Source: Nocardia puris | Lineage (GTDB): Bacteria; Actinomycetota; Actinomycetes; Mycobacteriales; Mycobacteriaceae | Reading direction: 5' to 3' | NCBI RefSeq assembly: GCF_003315035.1 | Contig: NZ_QNRE01000001.1 | Coordinates: forward strand, 903,224 to 967,223 | DNA: 64,000 nt | Shown here: piece by piece, positions 8,265 to 18,959 of the stretch | Position numbering within the stretch: the first letter of the stretch is position 1 | Layout: every line of letters begins with the position of its first letter | Notes under the pieces: model-generated | The model's input: the letters and a program-made list of their open reading frames with translations, nothing else | The model's database searches: none | What the model was told of the DNA's origin: nothing | Translations under genes and position numbers: made by a program

Positions 8265-8948
8265 TCAGGGCAGGCGCCAGTCGACGGGTTCGGCGCCCAG
8301 CTCGTCGAGCAGTTCGTTCACGCGCGAGAACGGGCGCGAACCGAAGAACCCGCGCGAGGCGGACAGCGGCGAGGGGTGGGCCGACTCGATGTAGGGCACC
8401 TCGGCCTCGCTCAGCAGTGGCTCGAGGGTGGAGGCGTCGCGGCCCCACAGGATCGCGACCAGCGGCTCGTCGCGCGCGACCAGCGCGCGGATGGCCTGCT
8501 CGGTGACCGCCTCCCAGCCCTTGCCGCGATGCGAGGCGGGCTGGCCGGGCGAGACGGTGAGCACCCTGTTCAGCAGCAGCACACCCTGGTCGGACCACGG
8601 GCTCAGGTCGCCGCAGGACGGGGTGGGGTGGCCGAGGTCCTTGTGCAGCTCGGTGAAAATGTTGGCGAGACTGCGCGGCACCGGCGAAACATCCGGCGCG
8701 ACAGAGAAACTCAGCCCCATCGCGTGGCCGGGCGTCGGGTACGGGTCCTGGCCGACGATGAGCACGCGGACCTTGTCGAAGGGGCGCTGGAAGGCGCGCA
8801 GCACGTTCTCACCGGCGGGTAGGTAGCCGCGGCCCGCGGCGTTCTCCGCGCGCAGGAACTCGCCCATCTCCCTGATGCGGTCCGCGACCGGTTCCAGCGC
8901 CTGCGCCCAGCCCGGGTCCATGATCTCCGACAGTGGTTTCGCGCCCAT
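8265..8948 (-). CDS. ung: Uracil-DNA glycosylase, family 1
   Basis: Removes uracil from DNA to start base-excision repair. At 227 residues it is the normal length. The water-activating motif [17 protein letters not shown] (catalytic Asp), the uracil-binding LLLNRVLTV, and the DNA-intercalating loop [19 protein letters not shown] are all intact. It lies 11 bases downstream of thiL on the same strand, so the two are likely co-transcribed, an arrangement also common in mycobacteria. Confidence 0.96.
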   Translation of the reverse strand: MGAKPLSEIMDPGWAQALEPVADRIREMGEFLRAENAAGRGYLPAGENVLRAFQRPFDKVRVLIVGQDPYPTPGHAMGLSFSVAPDVSPVPRSLANIFTELHKDLGHPTPSCGDLSPWSDQGVLLLNRVLTVSPGQPASHRGKGWEAVTEQAIRALVARDEPLVAILWGRDASTLEPLLSEAEVPYIESAHPSPLSASRGFFGSRPFSRVNELLDELGAEPVDWRLP

Positions 8949-8959
8949 GACCGCACAAC

Positions 8960-9955
8960 TTAGCGTGATCGGGGTCCGGATGCCGAGTCCACCCCACCGA
9001 AGGATTCCCAGCCGCCCGCGCCGGGCCTGCGCGTCCCGTCGACGGTGACGCCCTCACCTGCCGTGACGACGCCGATCGCGCGCCAACCGGGGGGCAGGTC
9101 CGCGTCACCGGGCCAGGTGCCCGCGAAAGCATGGTCCTCGCCGCCGGTCAGAATCCATTGCGCCGCATCGTCATCCAGGGCGCGTGCGAAGCGCTCGAGT
9201 TCCGGGTCGCGTAACGCACCGGCGGACAGGTCGATCGCGACACCGGACGCAGCGGCGATGTGGCCGAGGTCGGCGAGCAGGCCGTCGGAGACGTCGGTGA
9301 GGGATCGGCAGCCGCGCCACCCCTCCCCCAGCACCGCGTCGTAGGGGGGCTGCGGAACACGATGGGCGGCAAGGATTTCGGCGAATTCGTCGCCGGTGCG
9401 GTCCTGTCGCAGTGCGGCGAGTCCGGCCGCCGACCAGCCGAGGCGTCCCGCGACGGCGACCCGATCGCCGGGGCGCGCGCCCGAGCGCAGCACCGGCTCG
9501 CGGCCGCGCGGATCGCCGAACGCCGTCACCGAGATCACCAGCTCGGGGCTGCGCACCAGATCACCGCCCGCGATGGACGCGCCCGCGCGCCCGGCCTCGG
9601 CCCACATGCCGTCGGCGAGGGCGTCGATCACGTCGACGGGGGTATCGGCGGGGCAGCCGAGCGCCACCACGAACGCCGAGGGCGCCGCGCCCATCGCCAC
9701 CACATCGGCGGCGTTCTGCGCGATCGCCTTCCGCCCGATATCGCGGGGGCCGGACCAGTCGCGGCGGAAGTGCCGGCCCTCCACCAGCATGTCGGTGGTG
9801 ACGACGAACCGGCCGTCCGGCGCCGCGATCAGCGCCGCGTCGTCGCCGGGGCCGAGCAGCACGCCCGGCGCTTGCACCCGGTGTGCGTTGATGCGGTCGA
9901 TCAGCGCGAACTCCCCCAGCTCGCGTACCGTCCGCCGCGCCGCGCTCTCGCCGAT
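8960..9955 (-). CDS. thiL: Thiamine-monophosphate kinase, unusual start
   Basis: Phosphorylates thiamine monophosphate to thiamine diphosphate with ATP. PurM-like fold: [10 protein letters not shown], the Mg/ATP loop [10 protein letters not shown], the [11 protein letters not shown] and [19 protein letters not shown] motifs, and the C-terminal LTGGEDHAF all match ThiL. No ATG, GTG or TTG occurs in frame near the expected start. A strong ribosome site (GGAAGGGA, 9962-9969) lies exactly 6 bases before ATC at 9953-9955, so that ATC is taken as the start, giving 331 residues. A point mutation, a rare AUC start or a sequence error could explain it. Confidence 0.9.
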   Translation of the reverse strand: MGESAARRTVRELGEFALIDRINAHRVQAPGVLLGPGDDAALIAAPDGRFVVTTDMLVEGRHFRRDWSGPRDIGRKAIAQNAADVVAMGAAPSAFVVALGCPADTPVDVIDALADGMWAEAGRAGASIAGGDLVRSPELVISVTAFGDPRGREPVLRSGARPGDRVAVAGRLGWSAAGLAALRQDRTGDEFAEILAAHRVPQPPYDAVLGEGWRGCRSLTDVSDGLLADLGHIAAASGVAIDLSAGALRDPELERFARALDDDAAQWILTGGEDHAFAGTWPGDADLPPGWRAIGVVTAGEGVTVDGTRRPGAGGWESFGGVDSASGPRSR

Positions 9956-10065
9956 GACCCGTCCCTTCCCGAGGTGATGCCGCCTGGAATCGGCTCGACG
10001 GTACCCTGTGCTGGGCGATCGAAACCACCGGCCCGGTGGGCGTGAACAGGAAGGACCGCACAGCG

Positions 10066-10917
10066 ATGGCGTCGGACCCGACGGACGGTGACGCGAAGGA
10101 CGCGCAGACGCCGCGCACCGCCGGGGAGAGTGACGCGGTGGGCGCGGGCGGCCAGGACGCCGAGACCGGAACCGCCGATTCGGCGGGCGACGCGGGCTCC
10201 GGCGCGAAGTCCGAGCACGCCGAATCCGAGAGCGGATCGGCAGAGGACAGGGGATCGGAATCCCTGAGGGCCTCCGACGATTCCTCCGCCACCCCAGCGG
10301 TTTCCATGAGCAAAGGCGAGGGCGGCGGACCCGCCGAGGGCGCCGCGTCCGCCGAGGACACCGGGTCCGACGACAAGGCATCCCCCTCCTACCCACCCGC
10401 GCTGATCGCGACCGCCGTCGCCCTGCCGGTCGTGCTGATCGTCGGCATCCTGGTGGCCGCCGTGCTGGCCCGCAACATGCCGGTCGAACGCGAGCCGCTC
10501 GCCCTCGGCCCCGTGCCCGCACCCGCCGCCGAGAGCGAGACCTGCCTGGCTCTGCTGCCCGCGCTGCCCGCCGAACTCGGCGAGTACACCAAAGCGACCC
10601 TGGTGGAACCGGCCCCGCAGGCCACCCGCGCGTGGCAGCCGGAGGAGGGCGGCGACCCGATCGTGCTGCGCTGCGGCCTGGACCGCCCCCTGGAGTTCAA
10701 CCGCGCCTCGCCGCTACAGATCGTGAACGGCGTCCAGTGGTTCCAGGTCCGCGACGACGTCGCCGCCACCGGCACCTGGTTCGCCGTCGACCGCGAAACC
10801 TACATCGCCCTCACCGTCCCCGACGCCTACGGCCCCACCCCCCTCCAGGTCGTCTCCGACACCATCGCCGCCACCCTCCCCGCCAAGGACATCGACCCGG
10901 GCCCCCTCCCCAACTGA
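10066..10917 (+). CDS. DUF3515 membrane-anchored protein
   Basis: 283 residues from ATG 10066 behind AGGAAGGA. Residues 1-110 are a low-complexity Ser/Asp/Glu/Ala-rich tail. A single membrane helix follows (ALIATAVALPVVLIVGILVA), then a ~130-residue extracytoplasmic domain with CLALLPALPAELGEYTK and ALTVPDAYGPTPLQVVSD, the conserved DUF3515 features with paired cysteines. Function unknown. It lies between thiL and ddl in actinobacteria generally, suggesting an envelope role by context only. It is divergent from thiL. Confidence 0.8.
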   Translation: MASDPTDGDAKDAQTPRTAGESDAVGAGGQDAETGTADSAGDAGSGAKSEHAESESGSAEDRGSESLRASDDSSATPAVSMSKGEGGGPAEGAASAEDTGSDDKASPSYPPALIATAVALPVVLIVGILVAAVLARNMPVEREPLALGPVPAPAAESETCLALLPALPAELGEYTKATLVEPAPQATRAWQPEEGGDPIVLRCGLDRPLEFNRASPLQIVNGVQWFQVRDDVAATGTWFAVDRETYIALTVPDAYGPTPLQVVSDTIAATLPAKDIDPGPLPN

Positions 10918-10932
10918 CCCGCAGAGCGGCTG

Positions 10933-11256
10933 TCAGTCGCGAACTTCAGCCGGGGCGATCGTCACCTTTCCCGAGCCCAGGTCCACCCGAACCGGTCCCG
11001 GCGCACCCGCGCTCTCGTCCTCGCGCAGGAGCGAGGTGGTGCGGCGCTGGTCGAGTTCCAGGTGGCGGGCGCTGTTGAAGACGGCGTCGAACTGTTCGAA
11101 GCCGACGGCCGAGACCGGGCGGCCGTCGCCGCGCATCCACGGCACCAGGGCACGGCCGGTCGCCCTGCGCCACATCACCTCCGCGAACGACAGCGCGATG
11201 AGCAGCAGCGCCAACCCCGGAATCGTGGCCGCGATCACCATGATTCGAGCGTACAC
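10933..11256 (-). CDS. DUF6191-like small membrane protein
   Basis: 107 residues with one N-terminal helix (IPGLALLLIALSFAEVMW) and a conserved soluble part containing GFEQFDAVFNSARHLELDQR and RRTTSLLREDE. This pattern resembles the actinobacterial DUF6191 family; I recall the family but could not search. Starts at 11256 (MYARIM) or 11241 (MVIAAT) are both possible. It follows ddl on the same strand after only 15 bases, so it is probably co-transcribed with it. No biochemical role is known. Confidence 0.65.
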   Translation of the reverse strand: MYARIMVIAATIPGLALLLIALSFAEVMWRRATGRALVPWMRGDGRPVSAVGFEQFDAVFNSARHLELDQRRTTSLLREDESAGAPGPVRVDLGSGKVTIAPAEVRD

Positions 11257-11271
11257 GCCGCGAAGCGACCC

Positions 11272-12363
11272 TCAGCGCAACCCGGTCCCCCGCGCGACCG
11301 CCGTCTCCACCAGCGTCGACACCAGCGTCGCGTAGTCGACCCCGCTGGCCTCCCACATGCGCGGGTACAGCGAGATCGACGTGAAGCCGGGCATGGTGTT
11401 GATCTCGTTGATGATCGGACCCCGGTCGGTGACGAAGAAGTCGACGCGGGCCAGCCCCTGGCAGTCCAGGGCGCGGAAGGCGCGCACGGCGAGTTCGCGG
11501 ATCTGCTCGGACACGTCGTCGTCGAGCTTGGCGGGCACGTCGAATTCGCAGACGTCGTCGAGGTACTTGGTCTCGAAGTCGTAGAACTCGGGGGCGTCGT
11601 CGTCGGGCATCCGGATCTCGGCGACCACGCTGGCCGCCACCCGGCCGTCCGGGAACTCCAGCACCCCGCACTCCACTTCGCGGCCGACGATGCCCGCCTC
11701 CACGATCACCTTCGGATCGTGCGCGCGCGCCACGGCGATCGCGGCGTCGAGCGCCGTCCAGTCGTCCACTTTGGTGATGCCGATCGAGGATCCGGCCCGC
11801 GCGGGCTTGACGAATACCGGCAGCCCGAGCAGGTCGCGCTCGTCCTCGGTCAGCGTCGCGACGCCCGGGCGCAGCACCACCTGGGTGCCCACCGGCAGCC
11901 CGTCGGCGGCGAGCAGCTTCTTCGTGAACTCCTTGTCCATGCCCGCCGCGCTGGCGAGCACGCCCGGCCCGACATAGGGCACGCCCGCGAGCTCGAGCAT
12001 CCCTTGCAGGGTGCCGTCCTCGCCGAACGGGCCGTGCAGGATCGGGAACACCACGTCCACGGAACCGAGCGCGGCGGCGGGATCGTCCAGCGGCACCAGC
12101 GAGCCCGCGCGCTGCGGATCGGTGGTGAGTGTGAGCGCGGTGCCGGAGGCGTCCACCGACGGCAGCTCATCGCCGGTGCGGCGCAGCGCGGACGGGTCGG
12201 TGCTGCCCAGCACCCACGCGCCGCCGGTGGTGATGCCGATCGGCACCGGCTCGTACTTGTCCCGATCCAGGTGGGCGAGCACGCTACCGGCCGACAGACA
12301 CGACACGGCGTGCTCGTTGCTGCGCCCACCGAACACCACAGCGACCCTGATCCGGTTCGTCAT
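11272..12363 (-). CDS. ddl: D-alanine--D-alanine ligase
   Basis: Joins two D-alanines with ATP to make the dipeptide end of peptidoglycan precursors. 363 residues, ATP-grasp fold: the N-terminal [40 protein letters not shown], the ATP site [14 protein letters not shown], and the metal/product site [20 protein letters not shown] with MPGFT are all intact. The essential target of D-cycloserine in this group. It is followed closely by the DUF6191-like gene, with gpsA upstream on the same strand. Confidence 0.97.
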   Translation of the reverse strand: MTNRIRVAVVFGGRSNEHAVSCLSAGSVLAHLDRDKYEPVPIGITTGGAWVLGSTDPSALRRTGDELPSVDASGTALTLTTDPQRAGSLVPLDDPAAALGSVDVVFPILHGPFGEDGTLQGMLELAGVPYVGPGVLASAAGMDKEFTKKLLAADGLPVGTQVVLRPGVATLTEDERDLLGLPVFVKPARAGSSIGITKVDDWTALDAAIAVARAHDPKVIVEAGIVGREVECGVLEFPDGRVAASVVAEIRMPDDDAPEFYDFETKYLDDVCEFDVPAKLDDDVSEQIRELAVRAFRALDCQGLARVDFFVTDRGPIINEINTMPGFTSISLYPRMWEASGVDYATLVSTLVETAVARGTGLR

Positions 12364-12415
12364 GCACCGAACCGTACCCGCACGGGCGCGCGGTGCCGTC
12401 CACCCCCGTGAGGGC

Positions 12416-13426
12416 TCACTCCGGTTTGATGCGCCTGCCGAGCAGGCTGCCCACCGCGTCGGCCACCGAGAGGCCCTCGTGACAGACCTGGTGCACGGCG
12501 TTGGTCAGCGGCATCTCGACGTCATTGGCCGCCGCCAGCGCGCGCACCGATGTGCAGGACTTCACACCCTCGGCCACCTGTCCATGGGTGGCCTCCTGCG
12601 CCGCCTCCATCGACCCGCCCGCGCCGAGCACGTGCCCGAACGACCGGTTGCGCGACAGGGGCGAGGTGCAGGTGGCGACCAGATCGCCCACCCCGGCCAG
12701 GCCGGCCAGCGTCACCGGATTCGCGCCGAGCGCCACCCCTAGGCGGATGATCTCGGCGAGCCCGCGGGTGATGAGGCTGGCGATCGAGTTGTCGCCCAGC
12801 CCCATTCCGGAGGCGATGCCGCACGCCAGCGCGATCACGTTCTTGCACGCGCCGCCGATCTCGCAGCCCACCACATCGGTGTTGGTGTAGGGCCGGAAGT
12901 ACCCGGTGTAGCTGGCCCGCTGCACCGCCACCGCGCGGTCGGCGTCGGAACAGGCCACCACCGTGGCCGCGGGCTGCCCGGCCGCGATCTCCTTGGCCAG
13001 GTTCGGCCCCGAGAGCACCGCCACACGGCTCTCCTCGGCACCGGTGACCTCCGCGATCACCTGGCTCATGCGCAGCAGCGTGCCGGTCTCGATGCCCTTG
13101 GCCAGGCTCAGCAGCGTGGCGTCATTGCGCTCGATCGTGTTGCGCAGCGCGGGTTTCCACACCTCGAGATTCGCGCGCAAAGACTGGGACGGCACGGCGA
13201 GCACCACGATCTCGGCGCCCTCGAGCGCGCGCTCGTGGTCGTCGGTGGCCGCGACCGGAGGCAGCTGCACATCGGGCAGATACAACGGGTTGCGGTGCTC
13301 GGTGGCGAGCGCCTCGGCCACCTCGGCGCGGCGCGCCCAGATGGTCACGTCGGTACCCGCGTCGGCCAACACCTTCGCGAACGCCGTCCCCCACGATCCC
13401 GCACCAAGTACCGCAGCCCTCGTCAT
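12416..13426 (-). CDS. gpsA: NAD(P)-dependent glycerol-3-phosphate dehydrogenase
   Basis: Reduces dihydroxyacetone phosphate to sn-glycerol 3-phosphate for phospholipid synthesis. 336 residues. Rossmann motif [20 protein letters not shown], the LSLAKGIE segment, the catalytic lysine region [19 protein letters not shown], and [16 protein letters not shown] are all conserved. It lies 52 bases upstream of ddl on the same strand and is divergent from cofC, matching the gpsA-ddl neighbourhood of mycobacteria. Confidence 0.97.
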   Translation of the reverse strand: MTRAAVLGAGSWGTAFAKVLADAGTDVTIWARRAEVAEALATEHRNPLYLPDVQLPPVAATDDHERALEGAEIVVLAVPSQSLRANLEVWKPALRNTIERNDATLLSLAKGIETGTLLRMSQVIAEVTGAEESRVAVLSGPNLAKEIAAGQPAATVVACSDADRAVAVQRASYTGYFRPYTNTDVVGCEIGGACKNVIALACGIASGMGLGDNSIASLITRGLAEIIRLGVALGANPVTLAGLAGVGDLVATCTSPLSRNRSFGHVLGAGGSMEAAQEATHGQVAEGVKSCTSVRALAAANDVEMPLTNAVHQVCHEGLSVADAVGSLLGRRIKPE

Positions 13427-13476
13427 CAGCCCACTATGCCACGAGCGATATGCGGCGCCGTGGAAGGATTGGACCC

Positions 13477-14160
13477 ATGCGTTCGCACGCCGTGCACGCC
13501 GTGATCGCGGTCAAGAGCCTCGATCTGGCCAAGAGCCGACTGTCCGACCGGCTGCGCCCGGAGCACCGGGCGCGGCTGGTGCTGGCCATGCTCGGCGACA
13601 CCGTCACCGCCGCCTCGGCCACACCGCAGGTCCGGTCGGTCACGGTGGTCACCCCCGACCCGGCGGTCGCCGAGCTGGCGCGCGACCTCGGGGCGCAAGT
13701 GCACCCCGAACCGCGCATCGCCGATTCCGACGGGCTCAACACCGCGCTGTCCGACGCCGCCGCCGCGCTGCGCGAGCGCCACGGACCGGTCGAACTGCTC
13801 GCGCTGCAAGCGGATCTGCCCGCGCTGCGCCCCGCCGAACTCTCCGACATGATCGCCACCGCGCCCCCCGGCCACCGGTCGGTCGTGATCGACCACGCGG
13901 GCACCGGCACCGCCGCACTGCTGGTCCGCGATCCGCAGGCGCCACTGGATCCGCGCTTCGGCGCGGGCTCGGCGCGCAGGCACGTCGCGGCCGGCGCCGT
14001 CGCGCTGGCGGGCGCCTGGCCGGGCCTGCGGCTCGACGTCGACACCGCCGAGGATCTCGCCGCCGCGGCCGCACTCGGCACCGGTCCGGCCACCCGCGCC
14101 GCCCTCCTCGACATCGGCTGGTCCGATCGCGTTCACGCGCCGGTTCGCCGCGTGTGCTAG
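13477..14160 (+). CDS. cofC: 2-phospho-L-lactate / PEP guanylyltransferase (F420 synthesis)
   Basis: Activates phospholactate or, in mycobacteria, phosphoenolpyruvate with GTP for coenzyme F420 synthesis (CofC/FbiD). 227 residues from ATG 13477 with GGAAGG upstream. Shows the nucleotidyltransferase pattern: [20 protein letters not shown] at the GTP-binding N-terminus, [15 protein letters not shown] with the metal-binding Asp, and [12 protein letters not shown] near the end. Divergent from gpsA, as in Mycobacterium, where the same gene is fbiD. The PPOX-type protein at 21297 could use F420, but that link is only suggestive. Confidence 0.9.
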   Translation: MRSHAVHAVIAVKSLDLAKSRLSDRLRPEHRARLVLAMLGDTVTAASATPQVRSVTVVTPDPAVAELARDLGAQVHPEPRIADSDGLNTALSDAAAALRERHGPVELLALQADLPALRPAELSDMIATAPPGHRSVVIDHAGTGTAALLVRDPQAPLDPRFGAGSARRHVAAGAVALAGAWPGLRLDVDTAEDLAAAAALGTGPATRAALLDIGWSDRVHAPVRRVC

Positions 14161-14232
14161 CGGATCGCCGCACCCGGTGTGATCCGCTCGCGAATCCCGG
14201 TGTCGGCCTGCACACGCGGCCGCTCGTAGGGG

Positions 14233-16404
14233 ATGATCGTTGACGTGAGCGATACGGAAACCGTCAAGCAACAGCTGCTGCCCACACCGCCCCCCGCCGC
14301 GACACCACTGGAGGCCGAGACGGCCACACAGCAGTTGCCACGTGATCGCTACCTCAACCGCGAGCTGAGTTGGCTCGACTTCAACGCGCGCGTGCTCGCC
14401 CTCGCCGAGGACGAGTCGCTGCCGTTGCTCGAACGCGCCAAATTCCTGGCGATCTTCGCCTCGAACCTGGACGAGTTCTACATGGTGCGCGTGGCCGGGC
14501 TCAAACGCCGCGCGGAGACCGGTCTGTCGGTGCGCTCGGCCGACGGGCGTTCGCCCAGCGAACAACTGGAGTTGATCACCGCGCGCAGCCAGGAGATCGC
14601 CGTCCGGCACGCCGGGGTGTTCCTGGACTCGGTGCTGCCCGCACTCACCACCGAGGGCATCGCCATCATCGACTGGGCGCATCTGGACGACGAGGAGCGC
14701 ACCCGCCTCTCGGCCTACTTCCAGGATCAGGTGTTCCCGGTCCTGACGCCGCTGGCCGTCGACCCGGCGCACCCCTTCCCCTACATCAGCGGCCTGAGTC
14801 TCAACCTCGCGGTGACGGTCAAGGATTCGGTCACCGGCGGCGAGCACTTCGCCAGGGTGAAGGTGCCCGACAATGTCGACCGGTTCGTGCGAGTGCGCCG
14901 CACCGCGTCCGGCTCGCCGGTGGCCGCCTTCCTGCCGATGGAAGAGCTCATCGCCGCGCACCTGGATCTGCTGTTCCCCGGGATGGAAGTGGTGGAGCAC
15001 CACTCCTTCCGGATCACCCGCAACGCCGACTTCGAGGTCGACGAGGACCGCGACGAGGACTTGCTGCAAGCGCTGGAACGCGAACTGGCGCGCCGCCGTT
15101 TCGGTTCGCCGGTGCGGCTCGAGGTCTCCGATGACATGACCGAGCACATGCTCGATCTGCTGCTGCGCGAACTCGACGTGGACCCCGCCGACGTGGTGCA
15201 GGTGCCCGGCCTGCTCGACCTGTCCTGCCTGTGGCAGGTGTACGGGGTGGACCGGCCCAATCTCAAGGACGCGCCGTACGTTCCGGCCACCCCGCCCGCG
15301 TTCGGCGAGCGCGAGACGCCGCGCAACGTCTTCCAGGCGCTGCGCGAGGGCGACGTGCTGGTGCACCACCCCTACGACTCGTTCTCCACCAGCGTGCAGC
15401 GCTTCATCGAGCAGGCCGCGGCCGACCCGCAGGTGCTGGCGATCAAGCAGACGCTGTACCGCACCTCCGGCGATTCGCCGATCGTCAACGCGCTCATCGA
15501 CGCCGCCGAGGCGGGCAAGCAGGTCGTCGCGCTGGTCGAGATCAAGGCGCGCTTCGACGAACAGGCGAACATCAAGTGGGCGCGCCAGCTCGAACAGGCC
15601 GGCGTGCACGTGGTGTACGGATTGATCGGCCTCAAGACGCACTGCAAGACCTGCCTGGTGGTGCGCCGTGAGGGCTCCACCATCCGCCGCTACTGCCACA
15701 TCGGCACCGGCAACTACAACCCGAAGACCGCACGCCTCTACGAGGACGTCGGATTGCTCACGGCCGCACCGGAAATCGGCGCCGACCTGACCGACCTGTT
15801 CAACTCACTCACCGGATACTCGCGAAAAGCCAACTACCGCAACCTTCTCGTGGCGCCGCAGGGTGTGCGCGCGGGCATCATCGAACGCATCCAGCGGGAG
15901 ATCGAACTCGCCGCCCAGGGCCACGACGCGCGAATCCGCTTGAAGGCCAACGCGATCGTCGACGAGCAGGTGATCGACGCGCTCTACCGCGCCTCGCAGG
16001 CGGGCGTGCCCGTGCAGATCGTGGTGCGCGGCATCTGCGGGCTGCGCCCGGGTGTTCCCGGCATGAGCGACAACATCGAGGTGCGCTCGATCCTCGGCCG
16101 CTTCCTCGAGCATTCGCGGGTGCTGCACTTCCAGGCGCAGGACGAGTACTGGATCGGCAGCGCCGACATGATGCACCGCAACCTCGACCGCCGGGTGGAG
16201 GTGATGGCACAGGTGAAGGACCCGAAGCTGGCCGAGCAGCTGGGGGGTGTCTTCGATTCGGCGCTCTATCCGACCACCCGGTGCTGGGTGCTGCAGGCCG
16301 ACGGCAGTTGGCACGCCGCACCGGAACCGGGCGGCGCCGACGGTGAACGGGTCCGCGACCACCAAGAGTTCCTGATGCGATTGCGGCGGCCCGGACAGCA
16401 GTGA
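14233..16404 (+). CDS. ppk: Polyphosphate kinase 1
   Basis: Makes inorganic polyphosphate from ATP. 723 residues, the typical size. N-terminal domain: [20 protein letters not shown] and [18 protein letters not shown]. The catalytic phospholipase-D-like half holds [35 protein letters not shown] and the autophosphorylated His in [20 protein letters not shown]. An in-frame GTG at 14245 is a possible alternative start. Its last codon overlaps the start of mutT1 by 4 bases, suggesting coupled translation. Confidence 0.97.
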   Translation: MIVDVSDTETVKQQLLPTPPPAATPLEAETATQQLPRDRYLNRELSWLDFNARVLALAEDESLPLLERAKFLAIFASNLDEFYMVRVAGLKRRAETGLSVRSADGRSPSEQLELITARSQEIAVRHAGVFLDSVLPALTTEGIAIIDWAHLDDEERTRLSAYFQDQVFPVLTPLAVDPAHPFPYISGLSLNLAVTVKDSVTGGEHFARVKVPDNVDRFVRVRRTASGSPVAAFLPMEELIAAHLDLLFPGMEVVEHHSFRITRNADFEVDEDRDEDLLQALERELARRRFGSPVRLEVSDDMTEHMLDLLLRELDVDPADVVQVPGLLDLSCLWQVYGVDRPNLKDAPYVPATPPAFGERETPRNVFQALREGDVLVHHPYDSFSTSVQRFIEQAAADPQVLAIKQTLYRTSGDSPIVNALIDAAEAGKQVVALVEIKARFDEQANIKWARQLEQAGVHVVYGLIGLKTHCKTCLVVRREGSTIRRYCHIGTGNYNPKTARLYEDVGLLTAAPEIGADLTDLFNSLTGYSRKANYRNLLVAPQGVRAGIIERIQREIELAAQGHDARIRLKANAIVDEQVIDALYRASQAGVPVQIVVRGICGLRPGVPGMSDNIEVRSILGRFLEHSRVLHFQAQDEYWIGSADMMHRNLDRRVEVMAQVKDPKLAEQLGGVFDSALYPTTRCWVLQADGSWHAAPEPGGADGERVRDHQEFLMRLRRPGQQ

Positions 16405-17372
16405 ACGCGACAACCGGATACGCGATGGACGGCGCACCGATCTGGGATCCCCGAGTACGAGCCAACATCCACGCGGCGGGTGCGCTGCTGTGGCGGCGCG
16501 GGGCGAAGAAGCGCGGCGGCGTGGAGATCGCCGTCGTGCACCGGCCCAAGTACCAGGACTGGTCACTGCCGAAAGGCAAGCTGGACCCCGGTGAGACGCC
16601 CGTGCTTGCCGCCGTGCGCGAGGTGCGAGAGGAGACGGGCATCGACTCGCGGCTGGGCCGCTACCTCGGCCACGTCACATACCCGATCCCCGGGCACCGC
16701 AAACTGAAACGGGTGGACTACTGGGCGGCGCAGGCCACCGCGGGCGAGTTCGCCGCCAACTCGGAGGTGGACCTGCTGCGCTGGTATCCGCTGGACCGGG
16801 TGATGGACGAACTGTCCTATCCGATGGACCGCCAGGTGGTGCGCGCGTTCAGCAGGCTGCCCGCGGCCACCGACACCCTGCTGCTGGTCCGGCACGCGAA
16901 AGCCGGTCGCCGGGAACGGTTCGACGGCCCCGACGATCAGCGCCCGCTCGAACCCGCCGGGCGCGAGCAGGCCCGCGGGCTGGTGCCGAATCTGCTCGCT
17001 TTCGGTGCGGCCGAGGTGTATTCGGCCGATCCGCTGCGCTGCGTGCAGACGGTGGAGCCGCTGGCCGACAAGCTCGGCGCCGAGATCCACCGCGAGCCGC
17101 TGCTGTCCGAAACCGGTTACGCCGCAGCGCCGAAGAAGGCGCGCGAGCGGGCGCTGGAGCTGATCCCCGACGGCACCGTGCGGGTGGTGTGCAGCCAGGG
17201 CAAGGTGATTCCCGATCTGATGCGGTGGTGGGCCGAGCGCGACGGCGTCACCCTGCCGCCCGCGCGCAACCGCAAGGGCAGCGTCTGGGTGCTCTCGTTC
17301 CACCAGGGCGCGATGGTGGCCGCCGACCACCTGGACCGGTCGCTGTCGACCGGCGTCGTGAAGGCCGATTAG
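16401..17372 (+). CDS. mutT1: MutT1-type Nudix/histidine-phosphatase fusion
   Basis: 323-residue two-domain enzyme as in mycobacterial MutT1. Residues ~20-150 carry the Nudix box ([19 protein letters not shown]), which hydrolyses 8-oxo-(d)GTP or diadenosine polyphosphates. Residues ~155-320 form a histidine phosphatase domain starting [16 protein letters not shown], with the RHG-like catalytic RHA. It guards the nucleotide pool against oxidation. The GTG start overlaps the ppk stop (GTGA), so the two form an operon. A strong bidirectional hairpin follows. Confidence 0.93.
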   Translation: MNATTGYAMDGAPIWDPRVRANIHAAGALLWRRGAKKRGGVEIAVVHRPKYQDWSLPKGKLDPGETPVLAAVREVREETGIDSRLGRYLGHVTYPIPGHRKLKRVDYWAAQATAGEFAANSEVDLLRWYPLDRVMDELSYPMDRQVVRAFSRLPAATDTLLLVRHAKAGRRERFDGPDDQRPLEPAGREQARGLVPNLLAFGAAEVYSADPLRCVQTVEPLADKLGAEIHREPLLSETGYAAAPKKARERALELIPDGTVRVVCSQGKVIPDLMRWWAERDGVTLPPARNRKGSVWVLSFHQGAMVAADHLDRSLSTGVVKAD

Positions 17373-17430
17373 GGGGCGATTAGGGGATCGTGCGGGGATC
17401 CGGTCGGTGAAAACCGGACGCGCACAGCCG

Positions 17431-17462
17431 AAACGGCCCCGGGGCGAACCCCGGGGCCGTTT
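17431..17462. terminator. Bidirectional terminator, mutT1/hupB
   Basis: Perfect 14-bp stem (AAACGGCCCCGGGG against CCCCGGGGCCGTTT) with a CGAA tetraloop, placed between the convergent ends of mutT1 and hupB. The T-rich outer bases on both strands suit termination in both directions. Confidence 0.85.
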
Positions 17463-17508
17463 CCGGTCCGTATGACGTGTCCGTGCCGGCCGGGCCGCCG
17501 GCGCGAAC

Positions 17509-18156
17509 TCAGCGAGCGCGGCGGGCGGGAGCCTTCTTCGCCGCGGTCTTCTTGGCGGGCGCCTTCTTGGCGGCCGTCGTCTTCTTGGCGGCGGTGGCCT
17601 TGGCGGCGGTGGTCTTCTTCGCCGCCGTGGTCTTCTTGGCCGCGGCCGTCGTCTTCTTGGCGGCGGTCGTGGTCTTCTTGGCCGCCGTCTTGCGCGCGGT
17701 GGTCTTGGCGGGAGCCTTGGCCGCCGCCTTGCGCGCCGTGGTCTTGGCGGGAGCCTTGGTGGCGGTCGCCTTCTTGGCGGCGGTCTTCTTGGCCGCCGTC
17801 TTCTTCGCGGCCGCCTTCTTCGCCGCCACAGGGGCATTCGCGCCCCGCTTGACCGCAGGACCGCTCGCGGCGAGCTTCTGCTTACCCGCGATGACGGCCT
17901 TGAACTGGGCGCCGGGACGGAACGCGGGCACCGAAGTCGGCTTCACCTTGACGGTTTCACCGGTGCGCGGGTTCCTGGCAACACGGGCGGCACGCTTACG
18001 CTGTTCGAACACACCGAATCCGGTGATCGTGACGCTCTGCCCCTTGTGCACCGCGCGCACGATCGTGTCCACAACATGCTCGACTGCCGCGGTAGCCGTG
18101 CGCCTGTCCGTACCCAACTTTTCGGTCAGAACGTCGATCAGTTCCGCCTTGTTCAT
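17509..18156 (-). CDS. hupB: HU-family nucleoid protein with Lys/Ala-rich tail
   Basis: 215 residues. Residues 1-90 are a standard HU fold, with the family signature [20 protein letters not shown] that bends DNA. Residues ~105-215 are a long basic tail of repeated AAKKT, KKTAAKK and APAKTTARK units, the histone-H1-like extension typical of mycobacterial HupB (also called MDP1 or Hlp). It compacts DNA and binds many sites. The tail is encoded by highly repetitive DNA (17520-17830), which invites length variation. Confidence 0.95.
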   Translation of the reverse strand: MNKAELIDVLTEKLGTDRRTATAAVEHVVDTIVRAVHKGQSVTITGFGVFEQRKRAARVARNPRTGETVKVKPTSVPAFRPGAQFKAVIAGKQKLAASGPAVKRGANAPVAAKKAAAKKTAAKKTAAKKATATKAPAKTTARKAAAKAPAKTTARKTAAKKTTTAAKKTTAAAKKTTAAKKTTAAKATAAKKTTAAKKAPAKKTAAKKAPARRAR

Positions 18157-18313
18157 TGAATCCTCCGCAGACTAATGGCCCGTCGTCGGACCGACTAGGT
18201 ACCACGGTAAACCCACATTGAGCAAGAGTCTATGTGCCACGCCAAAATTCATCGTGGTTTAGCACACGTCTAGCTACCGACCGCCATGGCGTCCAGCTAT
18301 CGCTCGGGAACGA

Positions 18314-18922
18314 TTAGGCCTGTGAAATGCGCGCGGGCAGGGTCGTGGGCTTCCAAGCCGGCCTTGCCTTTTCGTAGTCCGCGATGACGTCGCTACGGCG
18401 CAGCGTCAAGCCGATGTCGTCCAAACCCTCCAACAGACGCCAGCGCGTGTAGTCATCAATATCGAACGGCAACACGACGGTTCCCGCCGTGACGGTGCGC
18501 TCGCGCAGGTCTACAACCAATTCGAGACCGGGCTGTTCCTCGATCATCTTCCAGAGCATTTCGACATCGTTCTGTGACATCTGGGCCGCCAGCAGGCCCC
18601 CCTTGCCCGCATTGCCACGGAAGATGTCGGCGAACCGGGACGAGATCACGACTCGAAAGCCGTAGTCGGACAGCGCCCAAACGGCATGCTCGCGTGAGGA
18701 ACCGGTACCGAAATCCGGACCCGCAACCAGCACACTACCCCGGTCGTAGGGCCCGGTGTTCAAAATGAAGCCCGGGTCCGACCGCCAGCCCGCGAAGAGG
18801 CCGTCCTCGAATCCGGTTCGGGTGACGCGCTTCAGATAGACGGCGGGGATGATCTGGTCGGTGTCGACGTTGGAGCGGCGCAGCGGCACGCCGATCCCCT
18901 TGTGCACGGTGAACGGTTGCAT
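18314..18922 (-). CDS. leuD: 3-isopropylmalate dehydratase, small subunit
   Basis: Works with LeuC to isomerise 2-isopropylmalate to 3-isopropylmalate in leucine synthesis. 202 residues. Typical LeuD motifs: [40 protein letters not shown] and [19 protein letters not shown]. It lies 37 bases downstream of leuC in a two-gene operon on the reverse strand. Confidence 0.97.
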   Translation of the reverse strand: MQPFTVHKGIGVPLRRSNVDTDQIIPAVYLKRVTRTGFEDGLFAGWRSDPGFILNTGPYDRGSVLVAGPDFGTGSSREHAVWALSDYGFRVVISSRFADIFRGNAGKGGLLAAQMSQNDVEMLWKMIEEQPGLELVVDLRERTVTAGTVVLPFDIDDYTRWRLLEGLDDIGLTLRRSDVIADYEKARPAWKPTTLPARISQA

Positions 18923-18959
18923 CGGAATCTCCTGGGTGAGTGAGGCGTCGGGGGCCGGG

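Noticed and set aside
17520-17830. Repeat region inside hupB as a CRISPR or minisatellite
   Set aside because: It encodes the expected Lys/Ala-rich HupB tail in frame; no spacers.
18181-18313. Possible operator upstream of hupB (CCACGGTAAACC and CGTGGTTTAG)
   Set aside because: Arms match only imperfectly and are far apart; not enough to call.
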